A DNA stretch of 64,000 nucleotides from positions 3,489,501 through 3,553,500 of the forward strand of contig NZ_CP044218.1 in the NCBI RefSeq assembly GCF_008727715.1, read 5' to 3'. This stretch comes from Mesorhizobium terrae (lineage in GTDB: Bacteria; Pseudomonadota; Alphaproteobacteria; Rhizobiales; Rhizobiaceae). Positions 53,188-62,608 of this stretch are shown here, piece after piece. The translations under genes and the position numbers were made by a program. Position 1 is the stretch's first letter. Each line of letters opens with the position of its first letter. The notes beneath the pieces are model-generated. The model saw only the letters and a program-made list of their open reading frames with translations, did no database searches and was not told the DNA's origin.

Positions 53188-54843
53188 ATGAAATTCTATC
53201 GGAGTAACAGCGACCGCGTTCCCGATCACATCCTGGCAATGGCCGAGCAGGTCAAGACCGGGGAAGTCGATCGCCGTGAGTTCCTGGCGATGGCAAGCAT
53301 CTTTGGCGCATCTGCAGCCATGGCCTATGGCCTGCTGGGCGTTGCCATGCCGACGCCAGCCATGGCCGAAGAGCAGCCCAAGAAGGGCGGCGTCCTCAAA
53401 GTGGCCATGTCGGTCAAGGATCCGAAGGACCCGCGTACCGCCGACTGGTCGGAAATCTCCAATGCCGAGCGCCAGGCGCTCGAGCCGCTGGTGAAGTACA
53501 CCAAGCAGTACACTTTCGAGCCCTACCTCCTCGAAAAATGGCAGGTCAACGACGACGCCACCGAATACACTTTGCATGTGCGTCCGGGCGTCGAATGGAA
53601 CAATGGCGACAAGTTCACCGCCGATGACGTGATCCACAATTTCACGCGCTGGGCCGACAAGTCTGTGGAAGGCAACTCGATGCCCGGCCGTCTGGGCAGC
53701 CTCGTCGACGAGACCACCAAGAAGCTGCGCGAAGGCTCGATCGTCAAGGTCGATGACATGACGGTCAAGCTGAAGCTGACCAAGCCCGACATCGCCGTTA
53801 TCGCTAACCTGGCCGACTATCCGGCGCTCGTCGTGCACAAGACCTTTGACGAGAAGGGCGCCAACTTCAAGAATTGCCCGATCGGCACCGGTCCGTTTGA
53901 GCTCGTTTCCTACGATGTCGGCCAGAAGGTGGTCTACAAGCGCCGCGAAACCGGCAAGTGGTGGAACGGCGAGGCCTATCTCGATGGAGTCGAATTCATC
54001 GACTACGGCACCGATCCGGCTGCCACGGTTGCGGCTTTCGAATCCGGCGAAGTGCAGACCAATCACGAGACCACCGCCGACTACGTCAAGATCATCGCGG
54101 GCGTCGGCGCCCCGGTCTCTGAAGTGGTGACGGCGGCTACCGTCGTCTCGCGCTTCAACGTCAAGGCCAAGCCCTATGACAACCAGAAGGTTCGTCAGGC
54201 CATGTGCCTTGCCGTGGACAACGCCACCGTGCTGCAGCTCGGTTACGGCAATGCCGGCACCGCCGCTGAAAACCACCACGTCGCGCCGATCCATCCGGAA
54301 TATGTCGAGCTGCCCAAGATCAAGCGCGACCCGGCCAAGGCCAAGCAGATGCTGCAGGAGGCAGGCGCGCTCGATTTCGAGCACGAGCTGATCTCGAACG
54401 ACGAGGACTACCATAAGAACACCACCGACGCGATCGCGGCGCAACTGCGTGAGGCCGGCATCAAGGTGAAGCGCACGGTGCTGCCGAGCTCCACCTTTTG
54501 GAACGACTGGACGAAGTATCCGTTCTCGGAAACCAACTGGAACATGCGCCCGCTCGGCATCCAAGTCATCGCTATCGCCTACCGCTCGGGCGAAGCCTGG
54601 AACGAAACGGCTTATGCCAATCCGGACTTTGACAAGAAGGTCAACGAAGCCCTCGGCATCGCGGATGCGGAGAAGCGCAAGGTTGTGATGAAGGATATCG
54701 AGCAGACGCTGCAGGATTCCGGCATCATCATCCAGCCCTACTGGCGCAAGCTCTACATCAACATCAAGCCCGAGGTGAAGAACCACTCGATGCACCCGAC
54801 CTACGAGCACGATTTCGGCAAGGTCTGGATCGACAAGGCTTAA
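53188..54843 (+). CDS. Dpp-like ABC transporter binding protein with Tat-type signal
   Basis: The 551-residue protein is a family-5 peptide/nickel-type binding protein. The leader is long and contains the twin-arginine motif RREFLA (29-34), then a hydrophobic stretch and cleavage after PAMA at 60. The mature part has [32 protein letters not shown] and [13 protein letters not shown], all typical. It is the first gene of an operon with two permeases and a fused ATPase. The ligand is unknown; it is not like the chito-oligosaccharide protein at 14414. Confidence 0.87.
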   Translation: MKFYRSNSDRVPDHILAMAEQVKTGEVDRREFLAMASIFGASAAMAYGLLGVAMPTPAMAEEQPKKGGVLKVAMSVKDPKDPRTADWSEISNAERQALEPLVKYTKQYTFEPYLLEKWQVNDDATEYTLHVRPGVEWNNGDKFTADDVIHNFTRWADKSVEGNSMPGRLGSLVDETTKKLREGSIVKVDDMTVKLKLTKPDIAVIANLADYPALVVHKTFDEKGANFKNCPIGTGPFELVSYDVGQKVVYKRRETGKWWNGEAYLDGVEFIDYGTDPAATVAAFESGEVQTNHETTADYVKIIAGVGAPVSEVVTAATVVSRFNVKAKPYDNQKVRQAMCLAVDNATVLQLGYGNAGTAAENHHVAPIHPEYVELPKIKRDPAKAKQMLQEAGALDFEHELISNDEDYHKNTTDAIAAQLREAGIKVKRTVLPSSTFWNDWTKYPFSETNWNMRPLGIQVIAIAYRSGEAWNETAYANPDFDKKVNEALGIADAEKRKVVMKDIEQTLQDSGIIIQPYWRKLYINIKPEVKNHSMHPTYEHDFGKVWIDKA

Positions 54844-54857
54844 CCGGTCCTTCGGCA

Positions 54858-54883
54858 GGGATGAGGGCGCACGCCCTCATCCC
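54858..54883 (+). promoter_or_regulatory. Very stable hairpin between binding-protein and permease genes
   Basis: GGGATGAGGGCG and CGCCCTCATCCC are perfect inverse copies separated by two bases. It follows the binding-protein stop by 14 bases, has no T-run, and probably protects the upstream mRNA and limits permease expression. Confidence 0.65.
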
Positions 54884-54895
54884 GTTCATGGCCTC

Positions 54896-54912
54896 GCGGC
54901 GTCGCACGCCGC
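54896..54912 (+). promoter_or_regulatory. Second intergenic hairpin
   Basis: GCGGCGT and ACGCCGC form a perfect 7-base stem with loop CGC, just after the larger hairpin at 54858-54883. Confidence 0.45.
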
Positions 54913-54990
54913 GGCGGCATGATTCCGCACCAGGTTTTTGGACGCAGGGTTGACAGCATCTGACCCCAACCCGGCCGGCAGGGGGGCGCA

Positions 54991-56025
54991 ATGTTCTCAT
55001 TCATAGCCAGACGCATCGGCACGATCCTGCTGACCATGCTGTGTCTGACGCTTGTCGTCTTCTTCCTGGTCAATCTCGAACCCAATCTGAAGAAGCTGGC
55101 GATCAGCCAGACAGAAATGCACACGCCGCCCGAGCAGCTCGAAAGCTGGCTCGTCAATCACGGCTACAGGCAGAATTTCTTCGTCCGCTACGGACAGTGG
55201 CTCGGCGTGGTCAAGAAGGAGCCGATCGTCGATGCGGCGACCGGCAAGGCCTCGCAGCGCTTCACCTTCTGCAATGACCCGATGGAGCCCGCCTATAATG
55301 GTGTGCTGCAGGGCGATTTCGGCTGCTCCACCAAATTCAAGGCCACCGTTGCGGCCAAGCTGTTCCCAGCACTGCGTGCCACCGGCATCCTGATGTTCTG
55401 GGTGCTTGCAGTGATGGTGCCGGTGTCGCTGCTCATCGGCATCCTGGCCGGCATGCGGGAGGGCTCGCGAACGGATCGAACCCTGTCGGTTGCCTCGATC
55501 ATCACCACGGCGACGCCGGAATATGTCTCGGGCGTTATTTTCACCGTCATATTCGCGTCGTGGCTCGGTTGGCTGAACGGCTCGGCTGCCTCGGCAAGCC
55601 AGGGCATCACCTTCTACAATTTCACGCTGCCGGTCATCACGCTGGCCATATACGGCATCGGATACATCGCGCGCATGACACGCGCCTCAATGGTCGAGGT
55701 GATGACGCAGCAATATATCCGCACGGCGCGGCTGAAAGGCCTGTCGTTCTCCAACGTCGTCATCAAGCACGCGCTGCGCAATGCGCTGATCGCGCCGTTC
55801 ACCGTCATCATGCTGCAGTTCCCCTGGCTGCTCACCGGCGTCGTCATCGTCGAGACGATGTTCCGTTACCAGGGCTTTGGCTACACGCTGGTCGAGGCTG
55901 CCGGCAACAACGACATCGATCTTCTGCTTGGCTGCTCGATGGTCTCGGTGTTCATCGTCTTGATCACCCAGCTGATCTCGGATGTCGGCTACGCATATCT
56001 CAATCCGCGCATTCGCGTGCAGTAG
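54991..56025 (+). CDS. Dpp-like ABC transporter permease 1
   Basis: The 344-residue DppB-type permease has an N-terminal membrane segment, then a periplasmic loop longer than usual that carries two cysteines (CNDPMEPAYNGVLQGDFGC, about 91-109). Standard membrane segments and the contact region TQQYIRTARLKGLSFSNVV (about 237-255) follow. A G-rich ribosome site precedes the ATG. It is 12 bases before the second permease gene. Confidence 0.88.
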   Translation: MFSFIARRIGTILLTMLCLTLVVFFLVNLEPNLKKLAISQTEMHTPPEQLESWLVNHGYRQNFFVRYGQWLGVVKKEPIVDAATGKASQRFTFCNDPMEPAYNGVLQGDFGCSTKFKATVAAKLFPALRATGILMFWVLAVMVPVSLLIGILAGMREGSRTDRTLSVASIITTATPEYVSGVIFTVIFASWLGWLNGSAASASQGITFYNFTLPVITLAIYGIGYIARMTRASMVEVMTQQYIRTARLKGLSFSNVVIKHALRNALIAPFTVIMLQFPWLLTGVVIVETMFRYQGFGYTLVEAAGNNDIDLLLGCSMVSVFIVLITQLISDVGYAYLNPRIRVQ

Positions 56026-56037
56026 GGGAGGCCGGCG

Positions 56038-57195
56038 ATGCAGATCGAATATATCGGAGCCGTCGGTATCATCCTGGGCGTGCTGGCGCGGTTCTGGCCG
56101 GTTTGGCTGGCGCTCGCCGTCGTGCTCGGCACAAGCTTCACCTATAAGAAGAAACTCGGCCTCTACGGCCAGCTGTTCGACAGCGGCGTCGGCATCGCCG
56201 GCGTCATCATCTGCCTGTTCTGGCTGTTCACCGCGATCTTTGCCTCGCATGTGGCGCCGTTTGACCCGCTGGGGCAGTTGCCGGTGATGAAGGACGCGCT
56301 GCCCGGCGCGGTCGAGCCGGCCTCCAAGGGCGTCTACCTGTTCGGCGGCGACAAGCTGGCGCGCGATATCTTCTCGCGTATGGTGTTCGGCTCTCAGATC
56401 GTGCTGATCATCGCCCCGGCCGCTACCGGCTTCGCGCTGATGGTCGGCATCACGCTTGGCCTGCCCGCCGGCTACTATGGCGGCAAGATCGACACCGTGC
56501 TGTCGTTCCTCGCCAATCTGGTTCTCGCCTTCCCGGTGATCCTGCTGTTCTACCTGCTGGTTACGCCCGGCATCATGGACACGCCGATCCCCTATGCGAT
56601 GGCGGGGCTGTTCTTCCTGTTCCCGATTATCTTCTTCTGCGTCCTGTTCTGGACCCGCTACAAGAAGCGGCCGGACCGGCTGTATGTGCTGATGGGGTTG
56701 ACTTTGCTGATCGGCGGCTGGGTTTATCTCGGCCTTGTATTCGACGCCGATCCGCTGAAGATCGTGCATATCGATCCCAATCAGCTCAACATCTTCGTGG
56801 CGGTGGTCTTTGCCTCGTCACCTGGCGTGTTCCGCATCGTGCGCGGGCTGACCATGGACATCAAGACGCGCGACTATGTGGCGGCCGCCCAGACGCGTGG
56901 CGAAACGCCTTGGTACATCATGCTGTGGGAGATCCTGCCCAATGCGCGCGGCCCGCTGATCGTCGATGCCTGCCTGCGTATCGGCTACACTACCATCCTG
57001 CTCGGCACGCTGGGATATTTCGGCCTGGGTCTGGCGCCGGAAAGTCCGGACTGGGGTACCGCGATCAAGGACGCCAGCCGGTTGCTGCGCTCCTTCATCC
57101 ATCCAGCATTGCCGCCGACGATCGCGCTGATGTCCTTCGTGCTGGGGCTCAACCTGCTCGCCGACGCACTGCGCGAACAATCGATGAAAGACTAG
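56038..57195 (+). CDS. Dpp-like ABC transporter permease 2, enlarged form
   Basis: The 385-residue DppC-type permease is about 80 residues longer than usual. It has an extra hydrophobic N-terminal part (about 5-32). An inserted stretch at roughly 175-240 has two more hydrophobic segments (MAGLFFLFPIIFFCVLFW and LYVLMGLTLLIGGWVYLGL) separated by a basic loop YKKRPDR. The usual features remain: GGDKLARDIFSRMVFGSQ near 103-120 and the contact loop TRDYVAAAQTRGETPWYIM. GGGGAGG precedes the ATG. It ends 16 bases before the ATPase start. Confidence 0.87.
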   Translation: MQIEYIGAVGIILGVLARFWPVWLALAVVLGTSFTYKKKLGLYGQLFDSGVGIAGVIICLFWLFTAIFASHVAPFDPLGQLPVMKDALPGAVEPASKGVYLFGGDKLARDIFSRMVFGSQIVLIIAPAATGFALMVGITLGLPAGYYGGKIDTVLSFLANLVLAFPVILLFYLLVTPGIMDTPIPYAMAGLFFLFPIIFFCVLFWTRYKKRPDRLYVLMGLTLLIGGWVYLGLVFDADPLKIVHIDPNQLNIFVAVVFASSPGVFRIVRGLTMDIKTRDYVAAAQTRGETPWYIMLWEILPNARGPLIVDACLRIGYTTILLGTLGYFGLGLAPESPDWGTAIKDASRLLRSFIHPALPPTIALMSFVLGLNLLADALREQSMKD

Positions 57196-57211
57196 AGTGG
57201 AGGGCGACGCC

Positions 57212-60037
57212 ATGAACGAAGCCGTTAAAGCCACGAACACAGCCAACGCCCAGCCGATCATCGAGATCGAGAACCTGTCGATCTCCTTCTTCACCCGCAA
57301 GGGCGAAATACCGGCGGTGATGGACTTTTCCTGCACAGTGATGCCCGGCGAAGCGATGGGCATCGTCGGCGAGAGCGGTTGCGGCAAGTCGACCGTGTCG
57401 CTCGGCATCATGCGCGACCTGTCCAACATCGGCAGGATCGTCGGTGGCCGCATCAAGTTCCAGGGCAAGGATATGGGCGACATGTCGGAGGAGGAGCTGC
57501 GCTCCATCCGCGGCAACAAGATCGCCATGATCTACCAGGAGCCGATGGCCAGCCTGAACCCGGCCATGAAGATCGGCCAGCAATTGATGGAAGTGCCGCT
57601 GCTGCACGATAAGGTCTCCAAGGAAGAGGCCTACAAACGTGCGCTCGACATGGTGCGCTCGGTCAAGCTGCCCGACCCCGAGCGCATGATGCGCTCCTAT
57701 CCGCACCAGCTTTCCGGCGGCCAACAACAGCGCATCGTCATCGCCATGGCGCTGTTGTCCAATCCGGCGCTGCTTTTGCTCGACGAGCCGACCACAGCGC
57801 TCGACGTGACGGTGGAGGCCGGCATCGTCGAACTGGTGAAGGGGCTGGGCAAGCAGTTCGGCACTTCGATGATCTTCGTGTCGCACAATCTGGGCCTGAT
57901 CCTGGAGACCTGCGACAGGATCACGGTGATGTATTCGGGCGAAGCGGTGGAAACCGGCAAGATCACCGACGTCTTCGACCGCATGCGGCACCCCTATACG
58001 CAAGGGCTGTTCCGCTCCATTCCGCTGCCCGGCGCCGACAAGAACGAGCGGCCGCTGGTGGCGATCCCTGGTCAATTGCCGTTGCCGCAGGAGCGGCCAC
58101 GAGGCTGCAATTTCGGTCCTCGCTGCCACCACTTCGTTGAGGGCGTGTGCAACGCAGCCGAGATTCCGATGATCCCGGTGCAGGGGCATGACGGCCATTT
58201 CTCGCGCTGCGTGCGCTTCAACGAGATCGACTGGGCAGCGCTGCCGCCCGGCGCCAAGAAGGCCGGCGAACCGGTCAAGCCCGGCGCACCGGTACTCAAG
58301 GTCGACGACCTGAAAAAATACTACCATGTCGGCGCCGGCGGTGTGTTCGGCGGTAGCGAGGGGCGCACCGTCAAGGCCAACGAGACGATCAGCTTCGAGG
58401 CGCGCGAGAGCGAGACCGTCGCCATCGTCGGCGAAAGCGGTTGCGGAAAGTCGACACTGGCGAAAGTGCTGCTCGGCCTAGAAACGGCAAGCGCCGGCAA
58501 GGTCACGCTTGCCAACACCGAAATCCAGGCGACGGGCATCGAGAAGCGCAGCGTCGATACGGTCTCGGCCATCCAAATGGTGTTTCAGAACCCGTTCGAT
58601 ACGCTGAATCCCAGCCACACCGTCGGCTCGCAGATCATCCGCACGCTTGAGAAGTTCAACGTCGGCAAGACGGTGGCGGACCGTCGGCAGCGCATGCTGG
58701 AGCTTCTGGATCTTGTGAAGCTTCCACGCGCTTTCGCCGAACGCAAGCCGCGCCAGCTTTCCGGCGGGCAGAAGCAGCGCATCGGCGTGGCCCGCGCCTT
58801 TGCCGGCTCGGCCAAGGTGGTGGTGGCCGACGAGCCGGTCTCGGCGCTCGATGTCTCCGTCCAGGCGGCGGTGACCGAGCTCTTGATGGACATCCAGCGC
58901 CAGTCCGGGATGACGATGCTGTTCATTAGCCACGATCTGTCGGTGGTGCGCTACATCGCCGACCGCGTGGTGGTCATGTATCTCGGCTACATCGTCGAGC
59001 AGGGCACAACCGATCAGATCTTTTCGCCGCCCTATCACCCCTATACCGAGGCGCTGCTTTCAGCGATCCCGATCGCCGACACCAGCGTGGTCAAGAAACA
59101 CATCGTGCTCGAAGGCGACATTCCCTCGGCGATGAACCCGCCGAGCGGCTGCCCGTTCCAGACCCGCTGCCGCTACAAACATCTGGTGCCGGACGGCCGT
59201 TGCGAGAAGGAGGTGCCGCCGCTGAAGGATCTCGGTGGCGGCCACCGCAGCCTGTGCTGGCTTTCCGACGAGGTGCTGGCCGGCATGGAGCCGGTGATCA
59301 GCTTCGACAAGGCGCATGCGGCGCTGGAGGGCGTGCCCGACGATGCAGTCGAGATTGCTGACGCGCCGGTTGCGGCTGCCAAGGCGAAGGTTGCCCGCAA
59401 GGCATCCACTGTCGCCAGGGGCTCCAAGGTGTCCGCGAAGGTGGCCATGGTCGCGCCGGAACCGGCGACACAGCCAGCGCCGGCAGCGAAAAATGTACCT
59501 GCCGCCAAAAAGTCTACGGCAGCCTCCAAGAAGACTGCGCCAGCCGTGAAATCGGAGCCTGCGGCGAAGACTGCTGCAGCCGGGAAGACGGCCGCCACTG
59601 CCGGCAAGGCGGTTGCTGCAACGCAAGCGAAGAAGGCAACGGTCACTAAGAGTCACAAGCCGAAGGCGGCAACCGGCTCCAGGACCAAGGCGGTGCCGGC
59701 TACTCCAGCCGTGAAGGCGGCCGTGCCGAGCCCTGCTCCTGAACCGGTCGATCCCGCGGATCGCGGCCGGCCGGCCGGCATAGCGAGACCCGCTGAGCCC
59801 GACGACCTTAAGCTGATCGTCGGCATCGGTCCGCAGATCGAGATCGCGCTCAATGAGCTCGGCATCTATCGTTTCGCGCAGGTCGCCGGCTGGACCGAGA
59901 TCGAACGCGAATGGATGGACACGCGGCTGACGCTGCTTGGGCGCATCGAGCGCGACGATTGGGGCCGGCAGGCCAAGGCGTTGGCCGATGGCGGCGTGGA
60001 AGAATACATCCGGGTTTTCGGCCGCAAGCCGCACTAG
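57212..60037 (+). CDS. Fused double-domain Dpp-type ABC ATPase with H1-like tail and C-terminal HhH module
   Basis: The 941-residue protein joins the two ATPases of a Dpp-type importer. Domain 1 has Walker A GESGCGKST (53-61), LSGGQQQR near 168 and LLLLDEPTTALD near 187. The oligopeptide C-terminal motif CNFGPRC follows. Domain 2 has GESGCGKST near 408, LSGGQKQR near 516 and VVVADEPVSALD, then CPFQTRCRYK. From about 708 to 860 the chain is low-complexity Ala/Lys/Pro/Thr, like histone H1. Residues 862-941 (DDLKLIVGIGP to VFGRKPH) are a helix-hairpin-helix module that I know from the tail of rhizobial NuoE. ATG 57212 follows GGAGGG; GTG 57197 is less likely. Confidence 0.92.
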   Translation: MNEAVKATNTANAQPIIEIENLSISFFTRKGEIPAVMDFSCTVMPGEAMGIVGESGCGKSTVSLGIMRDLSNIGRIVGGRIKFQGKDMGDMSEEELRSIRGNKIAMIYQEPMASLNPAMKIGQQLMEVPLLHDKVSKEEAYKRALDMVRSVKLPDPERMMRSYPHQLSGGQQQRIVIAMALLSNPALLLLDEPTTALDVTVEAGIVELVKGLGKQFGTSMIFVSHNLGLILETCDRITVMYSGEAVETGKITDVFDRMRHPYTQGLFRSIPLPGADKNERPLVAIPGQLPLPQERPRGCNFGPRCHHFVEGVCNAAEIPMIPVQGHDGHFSRCVRFNEIDWAALPPGAKKAGEPVKPGAPVLKVDDLKKYYHVGAGGVFGGSEGRTVKANETISFEARESETVAIVGESGCGKSTLAKVLLGLETASAGKVTLANTEIQATGIEKRSVDTVSAIQMVFQNPFDTLNPSHTVGSQIIRTLEKFNVGKTVADRRQRMLELLDLVKLPRAFAERKPRQLSGGQKQRIGVARAFAGSAKVVVADEPVSALDVSVQAAVTELLMDIQRQSGMTMLFISHDLSVVRYIADRVVVMYLGYIVEQGTTDQIFSPPYHPYTEALLSAIPIADTSVVKKHIVLEGDIPSAMNPPSGCPFQTRCRYKHLVPDGRCEKEVPPLKDLGGGHRSLCWLSDEVLAGMEPVISFDKAHAALEGVPDDAVEIADAPVAAAKAKVARKASTVARGSKVSAKVAMVAPEPATQPAPAAKNVPAAKKSTAASKKTAPAVKSEPAAKTAAAGKTAATAGKAVAATQAKKATVTKSHKPKAATGSRTKAVPATPAVKAAVPSPAPEPVDPADRGRPAGIARPAEPDDLKLIVGIGPQIEIALNELGIYRFAQVAGWTEIEREWMDTRLTLLGRIERDDWGRQAKALADGGVEEYIRVFGRKPH

Positions 60038-60136
60038 GCCGGCTGAACGTATCCAGATTGGCGGCTTCCGGAAAATGGAGGCCGCGCCGGCCACAACGTC
60101 GCATCGATGCAGATGAGGCTATCGCCAAGTCTCGGG

Positions 60137-60727
60137 TCAGCGGCAGTTCTGCAACTGCCCGCGGTAGCGGTCTGCCATTGCGGCGGTGTCGCGCGCATAA
60201 CGCTGCACGCCGGCATTGGAGCGCCATTCGCCGCGCTTGTAGCTGCCCCAGCCGAGATAATAGGCGAGGTAGAGATTGTAGGTGTCGTCGCGACCGACGC
60301 CGAAAGTGTCGATCGTCTTTGAGTGGTACCAACCGACGAAATCGACAGCGTCGCCGAAATTGGTGCGGCTGGCGGTGAAGTTGCCGGTCTCGCGCCGGTA
60401 TTGGCTCCAGGTGCCGTCCAGCGCCTGCGAAAAGCCATAGGCGCTGGAAATGCGGCCCCAGGGAATGAAGCCGAGCAGCTTGCGGCGCGGCGGCCGGGCA
60501 TAGCTGTTGAAACCGGATTCCTTGCGCACCGTTGCCATCAGCACATGCACCGGCACGCCATATTTGCGCTGCGTGCGCTCGGCCGACGACTGCCAGTCGT
60601 TGAACCAGCCGTCGCGTTGGTCGAAGACGGCACAGACGTCGTTGATGCGGTTGGGCGTGCTCGCGCAGGCGGCCAGCGCCAGCGGAACACCGATCACTAA
60701 AACTCGACTAAAACTATACGCACGCAT
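60137..60727 (-). CDS. Lytic transglycosylase-like lipoprotein
   Basis: The 196-residue protein has a lipobox LAAC (17-20), so it is a lipoprotein anchored through Cys 20. The rest is a small SLT (lysozyme-like) domain: ATVRKESGFNSYARPP contains the catalytic Glu, and AYGFSQALDGTWSQYRRETG and YNLYLAYYLGWGSYKRGEW continue the fold. It would cut peptidoglycan glycan strands. It is convergent with the ABC operon and alone on its strand. An earlier in-frame start is not needed because the basic N-terminus fits a signal peptide. Confidence 0.87.
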   Translation of the reverse strand: MRAYSFSRVLVIGVPLALAACASTPNRINDVCAVFDQRDGWFNDWQSSAERTQRKYGVPVHVLMATVRKESGFNSYARPPRRKLLGFIPWGRISSAYGFSQALDGTWSQYRRETGNFTASRTNFGDAVDFVGWYHSKTIDTFGVGRDDTYNLYLAYYLGWGSYKRGEWRSNAGVQRYARDTAAMADRYRGQLQNCR

Positions 60728-60834
60728 GCGCCAGCATTAGCCGCAAATCATAAAGGGAGTCTTTCGTGGCTCCTTAACCTGTTTGGCGGTTACAAGGCGG
60801 AACGTTAGAAATAATGATAATTCGACGCGTAAAT

Positions 60835-60867
60835 GTCGTATTATTTATATTATGTAGCAAATACGAC
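60835..60867. promoter_or_regulatory. Dyad GTCGTATT-N17-AATACGAC upstream of the MttB-family gene
   Basis: A perfect 8-base inverted repeat with an AT-rich 17-base spacer lies 76 bases before the methyltransferase ATG. A third near half-site, GTCGCATT, is at 60895-60902. The surroundings are AT-rich, fitting a regulated promoter. Confidence 0.5.
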
Positions 60868-60943
60868 GCTTCAGATAAAATCTCGTCCATATGTGTCGCA
60901 TTCCTGATAGTTCAGGCGGCCAAACCGCGTTCTGATACGAAGC

Positions 60944-62482
60944 ATGACCGCTCTTCGCACCAGACGCAGTGCCGAGCGCACCCATGCCAAAGGCGGGGCG
61001 CCCATTCCGCAGTTGCCGGCGCGCCGGGTCGAAAATCCCTACCCACCGATGGCGCTACTTTCGCCGGACCAGGTCGAGGCGATCCATCTGGCCTCGCTGC
61101 ACATCCTGGAAAATCTCGGCATGGAGGTGATGAACAGGCGTGCGCTGGCGCTGTTCGAGCGCGCTGGTGCCGATGTCGACCACAGCGCCATGACGGTGCG
61201 GCTCGATCGCGGGCTGGTCGCCGAGGCGTTGAAGACGGCACCTGCGGCCTACACCCTGTCGTCGCGCAACCCAGCCCGGCAGATGGCGATTGGCGGCAAC
61301 GTCATCAACTTCACGCTGGTGGCGGGACCGCCCAATGTGCATGACCGTGAACGCGGCCGCCGCGCTGGTAACATGCGCGACTATCGTGAGCTGGTCAGCC
61401 TGGCGCAACATTTCAACTGCATCCACATGCTGGGCAACCAGGTTTGCGCGCCGATCGAACTGGCGGCCAACACGCGTCATCTCGACACCTATCTTGCCAA
61501 TCTGACGCTGACCGACAAGCCGTTCCACGTATCGGCCATCGGCAGGGGCAGGGCGCTGGATGGGATCAACATGATGGCGATCGCGCGCGGCCTCAGCCTG
61601 GAGGAGGTCGCTGCCGACCCGGGTGTCGGCACCATCATTTCCGTCAATTCGCCGCGCCGCTTCGACGAGATGATGCTGGAAGGGCTGATGGCCATGGCCG
61701 AGTACGGCCAGTCGGTCTGCATCACGCCGTTCACGCTGATGGGGGCGATGAGCCCGGTGACGCTTGCGGGTGCGCTGGCGCAGCAGAATGCAGAGGCGCT
61801 GTGTGGCATCGTGCTGACCCAGCTGGTGCGGCCTGGCTGCCCGGTTATGTATGGTGCCTTCACTTCCAACGTCGACATGCGCTCGGGCGCGCCGGCCTTC
61901 GGCACGCCGGAAAACACCAAGGCTAACATCGCTTCCGGGCAGATGGCGCGACGCTACAACCTGCCTTACCGCACCACGCCGGGGTCTGCCTCCAACGCGG
62001 CCGACGCGCAAGGAACCTACGAGACGCTGATGGCGCTGTGGGGTGCGGTGCTCGGCCACGGCAATCTGGTCTACCATGCCGCCGGTTGGCAGGAGGGTGG
62101 GCTGACGGCGTCGTTCGAGAAGTTCATCATCGATGTCGAGATGGTGCAGCACATAATGGAGTTCCTGCGTCCGATCGTTGTCGATGATGGCGAACTGGCG
62201 CTCGATGCTTTGGCGGGTGTGCCGACCGGCGGTCATTTCTTCGGCGAGCCGCACACGTTGGAACGCTACGCGACGGCCTTCTACCAGCCGCTGCTTTCCA
62301 ACTGGCAGAACTACGAGGCGTGGACAGAGGCCGGCGCGATGGACGCGACACAGCGCGCCACCGGAGTGTGGAAGAAGGCGCTGGCCGACTATGTCCAGCC
62401 GCCGATGGACGAAGGCGTGCGCGAGGAGCTCGAAGCCTATGTGGCCAGGCGCAGGCAAGAAATCGGCGCGGACGAACCATGA
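60944..62482 (+). CDS. Trimethylamine methyltransferase (MttB) family protein, non-pyrrolysine
   Basis: The 512-residue protein is an MttB-family methyltransferase without an in-frame amber codon, so it is the non-pyrrolysine kind that acts on quaternary amines such as glycine betaine in other bacteria. It forms a TIM barrel: LHILENLGMEVMNRRAL, MLGNQVCAPIELAANTRHL and PNVHDRERGRRAGNMRDY are typical stretches. The partner corrinoid protein is not in view. The next gene encodes a dimethylglycine/sarcosine dehydrogenase-like enzyme, so a stepwise N-demethylation role is likely. No strong ribosome site is seen before the ATG. Confidence 0.85.
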   Translation: MTALRTRRSAERTHAKGGAPIPQLPARRVENPYPPMALLSPDQVEAIHLASLHILENLGMEVMNRRALALFERAGADVDHSAMTVRLDRGLVAEALKTAPAAYTLSSRNPARQMAIGGNVINFTLVAGPPNVHDRERGRRAGNMRDYRELVSLAQHFNCIHMLGNQVCAPIELAANTRHLDTYLANLTLTDKPFHVSAIGRGRALDGINMMAIARGLSLEEVAADPGVGTIISVNSPRRFDEMMLEGLMAMAEYGQSVCITPFTLMGAMSPVTLAGALAQQNAEALCGIVLTQLVRPGCPVMYGAFTSNVDMRSGAPAFGTPENTKANIASGQMARRYNLPYRTTPGSASNAADAQGTYETLMALWGAVLGHGNLVYHAAGWQEGGLTASFEKFIIDVEMVQHIMEFLRPIVVDDGELALDALAGVPTGGHFFGEPHTLERYATAFYQPLLSNWQNYEAWTEAGAMDATQRATGVWKKALADYVQPPMDEGVREELEAYVARRRQEIGADEP

Positions 62483-62608
62483 CGGCCACCGCAGCGCTAC
62501 CTTTCCCGCGAGGGAAGGCGGAGCGCGGTGCAGCTGATATCTTGATTCAACACGTTCCAACCCAGATTCACGCAACTTTCCCAACTCTTTGAAGCAGAAG
62601 AGAAAATC

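Noticed and set aside
60037..60092. GGCCGGC/GCCGGCC inverted repeat after the fused ATPase gene as a terminator
   Set aside because: The loop would be 42 bases with no T-run, so a terminator role is not supported.
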